Source of the DNA: Lachnospiraceae bacterium UBA3774
GTDB lineage: Bacteria; Bacillota; Clostridia; Lachnospirales; Lachnospiraceae
Assembly: GCA_002369255.1 (NCBI GenBank)
Contig: DFFO01000022.1
Coordinates: 1 to 23,093 of the forward strand
Length of the DNA stretch: 23,093 bases
Reading direction: 5' to 3'
This document shows, one piece after another, positions 15,973 through 23,093 of this stretch. Each line of letters opens with the position of its first letter. Position 1 is the first letter of the stretch. Both the position numbers and the translations under genes were made by a program. The notes below the pieces were generated by a model, which ran no database searches, was not told where the DNA came from, and saw only the letters and a list, made by a program, of their open reading frames with translations.

Positions 15973-17978
15973 TATATTGCCTCCTCGTCAAGCATCTGCT
16001 TTATCGTTTCTTTTGTTTTTTCTATCGCTTCTTCCACGGTCACGGATCCGAGCTGTGCTCCGGCTACACTCAGGTGGCCTCCGCCTCCGAGTCTTTCCAT
16101 TATGAGCTGTACGTTTATCTCGTCTATGGATCTCGCGCTGATATATACCTGCCCTTCATAGGGCGTGAATACGAACGAAGCTTTGATTCCTTTTATGTCA
16201 AGCAGCGAATTTGCCGCCTGCGCTCCGATAATGGTGGGGCTTTCCGTTCCCGTCGCCTCGCATCTGCCGATAGCAAAGCACTCCTCGAATATTTCCATCG
16301 AGCTGACCACGTCGGCCTTTGCCCTGAATTCATCCATGCTTTTTCTAAACAGCTTTCTGACAAGCGTCATATCCGCGCCGCAGCGTCTGAGATAGGCTGC
16401 CGCCTCAAAAGTCCGGGCGCCCGTTTTTGCAAGAAAATTGTCGGTGTCGATTATGATTCCCGAGTAAAGAGCGTCGGCCTCTATCGCGGAAAGCTTTATA
16501 TCCTGCGACACATACTGAATAAGCTCGGTTATCATCTCGCATGCCGATGAAGCATACGGTTCTATGTATGAAAGCGCGGTCTTGACCGATTCGCTGCCCT
16601 GTCTGTGATGATCTATTATCACAGTACAGGAAGAATTTTCTATGAGCTCCGGGCATTCGCACAGACTCGGCTTGTTTTGATCTACCATGACTACGGCGGT
16701 ATTATCATCCACGAGCCTGAGTGCTTCTTCGCCGGTGACAAAGGCCGACGCGCCTTCCTCTTCTTTCAGTCTTTCAAAAAGAGGTCTGATAGTGGACGTT
16801 GCCTTATCGAAAACAATATGAGCTTCTTTTTTCAGATCCTTCGCTATCCTGTAAATGCCTATCGCCGATCCGAGAGCGTCTGCGTCGGGAAGCTGATGGC
16901 CCATGACAAGGATTTTGTTTTTTGAAAGAAAGATTTCCCGAAGAGCCTGTGCGACTATTCTCGCCTTCACCTTCGTGGATTTTTCTATTGACTCAGTCTT
17001 GCCGCCGTAAAACGTTGAACCCGACGGTGTGCGGATTATCGCCTGATCTCCGCCTCTGCCCAAACACAGATCCATCGCGAGCTTGCTGTATTCGCTGTTT
17101 GCCGCGATATCCTCGCCGTCCATGCCTATTCCGATACTCAGTGTGGGCAGGACTTTGTTTCCGATACTGACTGTCTTTACTTTTTCAAGAATGCTGAATT
17201 TGCTTTCTATCAGCTTGTTCAAGCCTTTTCTGTCAAGATACGCCGTAAACTTGTCCTTGCTTACGGTATTGAGCACTCCCTTTACGTCTGATATCTGCTG
17301 GTTTATCATACGCTCTACAAGCGCGCCTACAAGCGGCTTGCGGATATCCTCGACGCTGTTTAACAGTTCTTCATAGTTGTCAACGCAGATCTGCGCAACT
17401 ATCGGATGCATGTCGTCTATCGTGCGCAGGGCTTCGTTGTATGAGGTCATATCCACCATGCTGACGGCATAGGTAAGCGTTTTTTCATCCGCTTTTAGCC
17501 TGACGAATTCCAGGGAATAATCTCTTCCGCGGTAAGTAATCTCGATATTCTTTTTGTATTTTCTGCGAGGCATGCCGTTTGCGAGAAACTCGCTGATAAG
17601 CGGTGAAAACTCCTGTATGACTTCAGGCGTTCTGCCTTCGCTTCCCATAAGGGATTCAAATTCAGCGTTTTTCCAGAATATTCGTCCGTCCTCATCCACA
17701 AGAGCGCAGGGAATGGCGAGCGACATAAGCTGTTCTTTCTGTATTTCCTCGAAATCGCCGGCAAACTCCACGATCCTGTCCTGAAATTTTTTTCGGATGA
17801 AAATACTCCAGACAATAAGAAACAGGATATAGGCCGCAATAAATACAGAGAGAATGACAAGTCTGTATTCGGCAAAAAAATAAAGAGCCGCGGCAAAAAC
17901 GATAATTGCCGGGAGTAAAAACATCGGCCACCAGAGGATAGCCCCTATGCGGCCTTTAATGGTCTTTGAAAGCTTCAT
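15972..17978 (-). CDS. gdpP: Membrane c-di-AMP phosphodiesterase GdpP
   Basis: This 668-residue protein degrades cyclic di-AMP to pApA. It has two membrane helices (about 12-35 and 38-61), a PAS-like domain (about 80-170), a degenerate GGDEF domain (about 180-320) and a DHH/DHHA1 module. Visible phosphoesterase residues are H361, D365 and D367 in 'GHQLPDADALG', D433 in 'VDQN', D456-H457-H458 and D511; GGGGH (631-635) marks DHHA1. Loss of GdpP raises c-di-AMP and alters osmotic and beta-lactam responses in other Bacillota. No good SD precedes the ATG, yet an in-frame stop 18 bases upstream leaves no earlier start. It follows murA by 36 bases. Confidence 0.95.
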   Translation of the reverse strand: MKLSKTIKGRIGAILWWPMFLLPAIIVFAAALYFFAEYRLVILSVFIAAYILFLIVWSIFIRKKFQDRIVEFAGDFEEIQKEQLMSLAIPCALVDEDGRIFWKNAEFESLMGSEGRTPEVIQEFSPLISEFLANGMPRRKYKKNIEITYRGRDYSLEFVRLKADEKTLTYAVSMVDMTSYNEALRTIDDMHPIVAQICVDNYEELLNSVEDIRKPLVGALVERMINQQISDVKGVLNTVSKDKFTAYLDRKGLNKLIESKFSILEKVKTVSIGNKVLPTLSIGIGMDGEDIAANSEYSKLAMDLCLGRGGDQAIIRTPSGSTFYGGKTESIEKSTKVKARIVAQALREIFLSKNKILVMGHQLPDADALGSAIGIYRIAKDLKKEAHIVFDKATSTIRPLFERLKEEEGASAFVTGEEALRLVDDNTAVVMVDQNKPSLCECPELIENSSCTVIIDHHRQGSESVKTALSYIEPYASSACEMITELIQYVSQDIKLSAIEADALYSGIIIDTDNFLAKTGARTFEAAAYLRRCGADMTLVRKLFRKSMDEFRAKADVVSSMEIFEECFAIGRCEATGTESPTIIGAQAANSLLDIKGIKASFVFTPYEGQVYISARSIDEINVQLIMERLGGGGHLSVAGAQLGSVTVEEAIEKTKETIKQMLDEEAI

Positions 17979-18014
17979 CTCTTTTTTGAGGTCTTAAAGC
18001 GCCTCTGACTCCGA

Positions 18015-19277
18015 TCATTTTGAATCGGTTTCTATTCTTATCTTTGCGCCGATACTTCTGAGTTTTTTGTCAAAATCCTCATATCCGCGCATTATGTATT
18101 CTATTCCGTCAACAGTAGTCTTTCCTTCGGCGCTGAGTCCCGCCAGGACAAGCGCAGCCCCCGCGCGAAGATCCGGCGCGGCAAGGTCGGCTCCTTTGAG
18201 CTTTTCCACGCCCTCTATATGAGCAACGTTTCCGCCTTCGACTTTGATTTTCGCGCCCATTTTGCGAAGCTCGCTGACATATTTGAATCTGTCTTCAAAT
18301 ATGCTTTCGGTAACGGTGCCCTGTCCCCCCGCCTGAGCGAGCGCGACGCATATCTGCGGCTGCATATCGGTGGGAAAGCCCGGATACGGCAGCGTTTTTA
18401 CGTTGCAGGGGCGCAGCGGCCCTCTGCAAACGACCCTGATGGCTTCGTCATATTCCGTCACTATACAGCCCATCTCGATAAGTTTTGACGAAACGGCGTC
18501 CATATGCTGCGGAATGATGCCGTGGATCATGATATCTCCGCGGGTCACGGCCGCTGCCATCATAAACGTGCCGGTTTCTATCTGATCGGGAATAACGGAA
18601 TATTCGACTTTTTTGAGTTTTTCAACTCCTTTTATCTTGATAACGTCCGTGCCCGCGCCTCTTATGGCGGCGCCCATCTTGTTGAGCATATTTGCGACGT
18701 CAACAATGTGCGGTTCCTTGGCGGCGTTTTCGATGATGGTGTTTCCCTTTGCAAGCGCCGCTGCAAGCATGATATTTATGGTGGCCCCGACAGAGACCAC
18801 GTCAAAATAAATGTGACCGCCGTGAAGCTCTTCTGCTTCCACGATCACCATGTCCTTGTCTTCGATCACTTTTGCTCCGAGCGCACGGAAACCTTTTAAG
18901 TGCTGATCGATCTTTCTTTCCCCGATGGAACAGCCGCCGGGATAATGAACCTCGGCATGATGATATTTTCCGAGAAGCGCGCCGAGAAGGTAATATCCGG
19001 CTCTGATCTTTTTGATATGTTCGTTGTCAACGCGGATCGTATGCACGCCGGATCCGTTTATGGTGACGGAATGTCTGTCAATGCGGTTTACACTGACTCC
19101 GATGCCCTCGACTGCCTCAAGCAGGACTCTTACGTCCTCAACGTCGGGAAGATTGTCTATCCTGACTGTATCGTCTGACATGATCGCGGCCGGAATAATG
19201 CCGAGAGCCGCGTTCTTTGCTCCGTTTATATAAACGTCCCCTATCAGGGGACCGTTGCCTTTCATCGAATATCGCAT
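18015..19277 (-). CDS. murA: UDP-N-acetylglucosamine 1-carboxyvinyltransferase MurA
   Basis: This 420-residue enzyme transfers enolpyruvate from PEP to UDP-GlcNAc, the first committed step of peptidoglycan synthesis. K21-N22 in 'NGAKNAALGI' bind substrate, and the catalytic loop 'PGGCSIGERKIDQH' (113-126) holds C116, the Cys attacked by fosfomycin, so the intact Cys predicts a sensitive target. 'PGFPTDMQPQ' (about 304-313) is also typical. AGGAG lies eight bases before the ATG at 19277. Many Bacillota have two MurA paralogues; whether this is MurAA or MurAB type was not determined. It has its own promoter at 19320-19348. Confidence 0.96.
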   Translation of the reverse strand: MRYSMKGNGPLIGDVYINGAKNAALGIIPAAIMSDDTVRIDNLPDVEDVRVLLEAVEGIGVSVNRIDRHSVTINGSGVHTIRVDNEHIKKIRAGYYLLGALLGKYHHAEVHYPGGCSIGERKIDQHLKGFRALGAKVIEDKDMVIVEAEELHGGHIYFDVVSVGATINIMLAAALAKGNTIIENAAKEPHIVDVANMLNKMGAAIRGAGTDVIKIKGVEKLKKVEYSVIPDQIETGTFMMAAAVTRGDIMIHGIIPQHMDAVSSKLIEMGCIVTEYDEAIRVVCRGPLRPCNVKTLPYPGFPTDMQPQICVALAQAGGQGTVTESIFEDRFKYVSELRKMGAKIKVEGGNVAHIEGVEKLKGADLAAPDLRAGAALVLAGLSAEGKTTVDGIEYIMRGYEDFDKKLRSIGAKIRIETDSK

Positions 19278-19319
19278 TCGTTTAGCTCCTGGTAAAAAGT
19301 TATGGCTGTAATCCTGTAA

Positions 19320-19348
19320 ATTTTATCATGACCCGTTTTTTTTGTAAA
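19320..19348 (-). promoter_or_regulatory. Promoter for murA-gdpP-rplI-dnaB
   Basis: On the minus strand, TTTACA (19343-19348) is followed after 17 bases by TAAAAT (19320-19325), in the only gap of this region longer than about 40 bases. It is flanked by an imperfect inverted repeat (19304-19313 and 19349-19358). Confidence 0.6.
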
Positions 19349-19362
19349 GATTACGGCTCTTT

Positions 19363-20037
19363 TCAAAGCAGTCCGAAGACGCTCATCACGTTATCATAAA
19401 GAAAGCTGAGCATGCCGCTTTCCTTTATGGCGGAAAGGATCGTCTGGCTGAACGTAAGATTTGAAAACATTGTGATAAAAATAAATAACAGCGCGACAAC
19501 AACAAGACCCTTTGCCAGCCCGAGAGCCGCGCCGAGAAGTCTGTTTATTCCTCCCACTATGGGAATTTTCGAAACGATGCCGGTAAGCTTTGCAATGATC
19601 CGCAGTACGATAAGCGCGGCGAACAGCGTCAGCAGAAAGCCGCAGATACGAACGGAAATGCCCGCAACGTATCCGGCAAGTCCTCTTTGATACTCGTCCG
19701 CGGTTACCTCGCTCGTGACCGTTTTATTGTAAGCGGAAACAATCACTCCCGGCAAAAAGGTTTCGGCCGCCGATTCTTCCTGCTCCTGCCGCGTCTGCGC
19801 AAAGTCCGCTTCCGCCCGGCTCTTTACTTTTTCATATACTGAATGGCTGACGCTTTCATACAGAGACGTATGCTCTCTTACGAAGTCCGTGACGGGCCCG
19901 CTGAAAAAATAGACAAATACAAAGCCTATAATGAGCGATGCCGCTCCGACAAGCATTCTTAAAAGACCCTTATGGTATCCCACAAGGGTCGTTCCGGCAA
20001 TAAGCCCTAAAATAATTACGATAATCAGCAGTTTCAT
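19363..20037 (-). CDS. cvpA: CvpA-family membrane protein
   Basis: This 224-residue integral membrane protein has about four hydrophobic helices (2-20, 28-47, about 128-152 and about 172-192). The family signature is visible in 'GYHKGLLRMLVGAASLIIG' (20-38) and 'PIVGGINRLLGAALGLAKG' (about 158-176). Between helices 2 and 3 is a charged loop of about 80 residues, longer than in the 162-residue E. coli CvpA. CvpA was named for colicin V production; in other bacteria it is tied to envelope integrity, but its biochemical role is unknown. Its ATG directly abuts the TAA of the TPR protein gene (TAAATG) with no SD, indicating tight translational coupling. Confidence 0.88.
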   Translation of the reverse strand: MKLLIIVIILGLIAGTTLVGYHKGLLRMLVGAASLIIGFVFVYFFSGPVTDFVREHTSLYESVSHSVYEKVKSRAEADFAQTRQEQEESAAETFLPGVIVSAYNKTVTSEVTADEYQRGLAGYVAGISVRICGFLLTLFAALIVLRIIAKLTGIVSKIPIVGGINRLLGAALGLAKGLVVVALLFIFITMFSNLTFSQTILSAIKESGMLSFLYDNVMSVFGLL

Positions 20038-22086
20038 TTAAACAAAGTGTTTTGCTCTGAGGATCAGATTTCCGGATTCGTCATAGCGCGTACGGAACAT
20101 GTTTCCGAAAGAATGGCTTTCGGCCACATTTGCGGCCTCTTCGACCATTTCCTCCGCCAAAATCGAATCCAGCACTTCTCCGTCATCCTTCAAAGCGCGA
20201 ATGTAATCAAGGAGTTCCTGCTCAGTGCCTTCTGCAAATACGCAGTCTATCCGCCTCATGTAGGTTTTTATATAGTCAAGGAACTGTTCGGGCTCCATCA
20301 CTTTTTTGCCCTTGGATACGTTCATTTTTTTGGCAGCGAGTCTTTCGGGCTCTCCGCTCAGGTTTTCGGGTTCTGACGCGGTGTGCGCAGGCTCTTCGGG
20401 CTGCTCCGGCTCCGTTATCGCGGGCTCCGCGTCCTCAGTATCGGGTTCTTCGGATTCAGGCTCCTCGTATTCCGGCTCCTCGTATTCCGGATCTTCTGGC
20501 TCCTCGGGCTCCTCGTATTCCGGCTCCTCGGGCTCCGCCTCTTCTGTTTCATATTCTTCGTATTCGGGCTCTTCGTCTTCTCCCTCTTTCGCTTCGGATT
20601 CAGGCTCTGTTATCTCTGATTCCCCGATTTCGGAAGAAAGATCATTTTTTTCAAGAAGGGCTTTGTCCTCTTCTTCTATGGAATCCACCACAGACGCCAG
20701 TTCACTCATGACTGCGGTTTCAATGGCGCTTGCCTGTTCCGGCTGCTCAGGTTCCGGTATATACTCGGGCTTTTGTTTTTTTGCGGAAGCGGCCCCGTAT
20801 TTTTCACGAACGAGTTCTATTCTTCCGGTGCTGTCCGCAAGCACGATTATCTTCTTTTCATCGTAGAGCTCCGCGGTTTTTCTGATTTCAAAAAGAATGT
20901 CGTCTTTAAGCGCACTTGCCCCGAGAACGATAAGATCCTTTTCCGCAATCGCCTCCAGAGAATTTATCATGCCTTTTCCGTTCAGCTTTACGGCGGATAT
21001 TCTCGAGATCTGCGTCATCTTTGAGCCTTCGGCCTCGTGCGCGTTTTTGATCGCTTCAACAGCCTGCTCCATAGCTATGTTCGGAGTGTCCGCTCCGACA
21101 AAAAGCACGTGAGATATCTTTTTTTCTTCGGTTTCAGGCTTTTCTTCGTCTTCTTCAAACAAAAGCTCCATCTGCACCGGTTCGGAAGCCGTCTCTTTTG
21201 CGGCGGGCTGCGCCTGAGCCTCCTCCGGCTCGGCCGCGTCTTCTTTTTCTTCGTTTACTATTGTTTTAAAAAGCTGCATTTCCGACTCACTTGCCGGAAG
21301 CTTTTCGAATATTCTTGTTTTGGTAAATTCTTTCTTTTCGGAAACGCGGCGCGTGTTGGCAAAAATACGCTCTGAGGGGTCTTCTTCCTCCTCTGCGTCC
21401 TCTATGGTTTCGCCGTCCTCGGGTCTGAAAACAGACATATCGAGGGCGCTTACCTGCTGTCCGCTTTCGGCTCTTCCTGCAATGGCCACCTCGATAGAAC
21501 CGTCGCCGCCCTTATATTTTTCTTTGAGCGCCTTCGCTTTTTCAACAAAGGTGCCGACTCCGAACCAAATGATGACTTCGTCGCAGATCTGCACGCACCT
21601 GTCGATGTTTCCTGTCTGCTCATAAAGGCAAGCCAGCTCATAAGCCCATTCTTCGTCAAGCTCCTGTCTCTTATAGGCTTCGAGAATGGTTATCTTTTTG
21701 TCAATGGACTCGTTTTTCATAACGGCAAGCTTGTACCGGAGAATGTATCTGGAATTGTCGTCGCCCGCCTCGTCAAGGTAGTTTTTGTAATACTCTTCCG
21801 CCTCTTTTACATTTCCCGCGGCGATGGCAAGCTCCGTAAGCTTGTAAAGGAACCTTCTGCCGGCGGACGCGCCTTCGTATGCCATAAGAAGTATATCTAT
21901 CGCGGTATCATATCTTCCCACGTGCTCATATACGCTCGATACCAGAGACAGCATTCTTGCGCTCTGCACCTGCGTCCAGTCGATGGTATCGCAGATCTTT
22001 GCGGCGGTGTTGTAATCGCCCTGCTTTACCTGTTTTTGGATCTTCTCCGCCTTCATGTTGTAAACGCTTTTGTCCATTGTGCTCAT
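20038..22086 (-). CDS. Large TPR protein with degenerate alpha/beta domain and acidic Glu-Pro repeat
   Basis: I do not recognise a named function for this 682-residue protein. Residues about 10-195 are helical TPR-like repeats ('AAKICDTIDW', 'GRYDTAIDILLMAYEGA', 'GNVKEAEEYYKNYLDEA'). A disordered acidic linker leads to an alpha/beta domain at about 324-430 ('ISHVLFVGADTPNIAMEQAV', 'EKDLIVLGASAL', 'KKIIVLADSTG'). This domain has strand-helix order like a P-loop or AAA+ fold but no GKT/S Walker A and no acidic Walker B pair. Residues about 496-565 are an EEPEYEEPE-type low-complexity run. A helical C-terminal piece (595-655) and 'YDESGNLILRAKHF' end it. There is no signal peptide or membrane helix, so it is probably cytoplasmic. 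Coupling to cvpA (TAAATG) suggests the pair works together, perhaps as a scaffold at the membrane. Confidence 0.85.
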   Translation of the reverse strand: MSTMDKSVYNMKAEKIQKQVKQGDYNTAAKICDTIDWTQVQSARMLSLVSSVYEHVGRYDTAIDILLMAYEGASAGRRFLYKLTELAIAAGNVKEAEEYYKNYLDEAGDDNSRYILRYKLAVMKNESIDKKITILEAYKRQELDEEWAYELACLYEQTGNIDRCVQICDEVIIWFGVGTFVEKAKALKEKYKGGDGSIEVAIAGRAESGQQVSALDMSVFRPEDGETIEDAEEEEDPSERIFANTRRVSEKKEFTKTRIFEKLPASESEMQLFKTIVNEEKEDAAEPEEAQAQPAAKETASEPVQMELLFEEDEEKPETEEKKISHVLFVGADTPNIAMEQAVEAIKNAHEAEGSKMTQISRISAVKLNGKGMINSLEAIAEKDLIVLGASALKDDILFEIRKTAELYDEKKIIVLADSTGRIELVREKYGAASAKKQKPEYIPEPEQPEQASAIETAVMSELASVVDSIEEEDKALLEKNDLSSEIGESEITEPESEAKEGEDEEPEYEEYETEEAEPEEPEYEEPEEPEDPEYEEPEYEEPESEEPDTEDAEPAITEPEQPEEPAHTASEPENLSGEPERLAAKKMNVSKGKKVMEPEQFLDYIKTYMRRIDCVFAEGTEQELLDYIRALKDDGEVLDSILAEEMVEEAANVAESHSFGNMFRTRYDESGNLILRAKHFV
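20390..20590 (-). repeat. In-frame Glu/Pro/Tyr-coding repeat tract
   Basis: On the plus strand the 15-mer GGCTCCTCGTATTCC occurs exactly at 20459-20473, 20474-20488 and 20507-20521, with shortened GGCTCCTCG units between. Units are multiples of three, so the minus-strand frame of the TPR protein stays open and encodes EEPEYEEPE-like residues. Such tracts often vary in copy number between strains. Confidence 0.85.
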
Positions 22087-22116
22087 AAGAATTGCTCCAT
22101 TTATTTTCTGTTATAC

Positions 22117-22716
22117 TTAAAGCTCCACTCTTCCTTCGAGAGCGCGAAGCAGCGTTATCTCGTCGATATATTCAAGGTCGCCGCCTACGGGAACTCCGCT
22201 TGCTATACGGCTGACTTTTATTCCGGTGGGTTTTATCAATTTGCTGATATACATAGCCGTTGTTTCTCCTTCGAGGCTGGAGTTTGTCGCGACTATTACT
22301 TCGGAAACAGGTTCCGTACCGAGCCTCTGCATCAGCTCTTTGAGTCTGATATCCGACGGTCCTATACCGAGCGCCGGAGAAATCGCGCCGTGAAGGACGT
22401 GATACAGGCCTTTGTACTCTCCGGTTTTTTCATAAGCGGCAAGATCTCTGGGGTTTTCCACAACCATGATCGTACTCTGATCCCGACCGGCGCTTTTGCA
22501 GATGGGGCAGTATTCGTCATCCGTCAAAGTGCAGCATTTTTTGCAGTAGTGCACATTGGCCTTGGCGGCTTTTATGCTGTCCGAAAGTCTGTCCACCGAC
22601 TCCTTTGGCATATTGATGATATGAAAAGCAAGCCTTGCGGCGGATTTTGCGCCTACACCCGGAAGTCTTCCCAGCTCGTCTATCAGTGTTTTTATGTGGT
22701 TGGAATAATAATCCAT
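22117..22716 (-). CDS. recR: Recombination mediator RecR
   Basis: This 199-residue DNA repair protein matches the usual RecR length. It has a helix-hairpin-helix region 'LIDELGRLPGVGAKSAARLA' (11-30), a zinc finger with C58, C61, C70 and C73 ('CKKCCTLTDDEYCPIC'), and a TOPRIM domain from about residue 80 with 'VVENPRDLAAYEKTGEYKG'. RecR acts with RecO (and RecF) to load RecA on SSB-coated gaps. Its ATG overlaps the ybaB stop by one base (TAATG), the standard ybaB-recR arrangement that in many genomes follows dnaX. Confidence 0.97.
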   Translation of the reverse strand: MDYYSNHIKTLIDELGRLPGVGAKSAARLAFHIINMPKESVDRLSDSIKAAKANVHYCKKCCTLTDDEYCPICKSAGRDQSTIMVVENPRDLAAYEKTGEYKGLYHVLHGAISPALGIGPSDIRLKELMQRLGTEPVSEVIVATNSSLEGETTAMYISKLIKPTGIKVSRIASGVPVGGDLEYIDEITLLRALEGRVEL

Positions 22717-23078
22717 TACAGTCCGAATCCTCCGAGACCGCCCATGCCGCTCATTCCGCCGGTTATTCTGCCCATGGAATTCTGGGCGTCGGTCTCCGAT
22801 TCACGAAGTGCCTGATTGACTGCGGCCATGATCAGATCCTGAAGCATTTCCACGTCATCGGGATCGACCGCGTCGGGGCTTATCTTTACTTCGGTGAGTT
22901 CTCTTTTGCCGCTGACGGTAACTTCCACCGCGCCGCCGCCCGCCGAGGCAGTATAGGTCCTTAATTCAAGCTCTTTTGTGGTTTCCTCCATCTGCTGCTG
23001 CATTTTCTGTGCCTGCTTGAGCATCTGATTCATATTGCCGTTTCCTTTGCCCATGCCCTGTGGTAATCTTGCTTTCAT
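22716..23078 (-). CDS. ybaB: YbaB/EbfC-family nucleoid-associated protein
   Basis: This 120-residue DNA-binding dimer family protein has a Gly/Asn/Met-rich N-terminus, a helix 'MNQMLKQAQKMQQQMEETTK' (16-35) and 'GGGAVEVTVSGKRELTEVKI' (48-67). A helix 'DDVEMLQDLIMAAVNQALRE' and a Gly/Met-rich tail follow. AAGGAG lies eight bases before the ATG at 23078, only 15 bases from the window edge, so any promoter or upstream dnaX is out of view. It is coupled to recR by TAATG. Confidence 0.95.
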   Translation of the reverse strand: MKARLPQGMGKGNGNMNQMLKQAQKMQQQMEETTKELELRTYTASAGGGAVEVTVSGKRELTEVKISPDAVDPDDVEMLQDLIMAAVNQALRESETDAQNSMGRITGGMSGMGGLGGFGL

Positions 23079-23093
23079 TTTAAAAACTCCTTA

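Noticed and set aside
17979..18014. Possible GAGG/CCTC hairpin followed by AAAAAAG between murA and gdpP
   Set aside because: The stem is only four base pairs and there is no T-tract, so it is not a credible terminator or regulatory element.
20130..20866. Long plus-strand frames rich in Ser/Gly or Arg/Pro opposite the TPR protein gene
   Set aside because: They are mirror products of the Glu/Pro-coding repeat, have low-complexity composition and no SD, and lie wholly inside a well-supported minus-strand gene.
21922..22815. 297-residue plus-strand open frame across the start of the TPR gene, recR and part of ybaB
   Set aside because: recR and ybaB are certain on the minus strand with motifs and coupled starts; the plus-strand frame shows no recognisable domain or SD.

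Overview
This window looks like a core-chromosome segment of a Bacillota (Firmicutes) bacterium, most likely class Clostridia. The grounds are the gene content and order: gdpP-rplI-dnaB, divIC-tilS-hpt-ftsH, an RqcP-type S4 protein, YhaM, TypA, AzlCD, and a DUF6472-like small Cys protein. Base composition is moderate and strong Shine-Dalgarno (SD) sites are common. Genus cannot be fixed from the sequence. I see no rRNA, tRNA, CRISPR array, insertion sequence or phage gene.

Almost everything is transcribed from the minus strand, so the biological order runs from high to low coordinates. At the right end, ybaB and recR (overlapping TAATG) are followed by a large TPR/acidic protein of unknown role and then cvpA, which abuts it with no gap. 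A sigma-A-like promoter before murA (19320-19348) starts the next block: murA, gdpP (c-di-AMP phosphodiesterase), rplI, dnaB and a HIT-family hydrolase. HU has its own strong promoter (13663-13691). It is followed by a hairpin (13298-13316) that probably stops most transcripts, with read-through into a long block: rqcP, divIC, tilS, hpt, ftsH, a GH13 glucosidase, typA, a small COG2426 membrane protein, azlC and azlD. This block ends at a bidirectional hairpin (3957-3985).

A two-gene plus-strand island (2845-3934) faces the main block. It encodes a stand-alone protein with the fold signature of 2-oxoacid dehydrogenase E2/chloramphenicol acetyltransferase (CAT) catalytic domains, but with Glu where the catalytic His belongs, plus a 57-residue four-cysteine protein. 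Divergent from it is a minus-strand pair, yhaM and rlmD, ending in a hairpin at 209-240. At the left edge is the beginning of another minus-strand gene, with a clear promoter and an inverted repeat in the operator position. Its first 26 residues look like a small winged-helix or AbiEi-type antitoxin N-terminus.

Together the genes cover replication and repair (dnaB, recR, ybaB, HU), translation and ribosome care (rplI, typA, rqcP, tilS, rlmD, yhaM), envelope and division (murA, divIC, cvpA), second-messenger and stress control (gdpP, ftsH) and some metabolism (hpt, GH13, AzlCD). Most of this is ordinary housekeeping. The least understood parts are the E2-like/four-Cys pair, the TPR/acidic protein beside cvpA, and the truncated left-edge gene.
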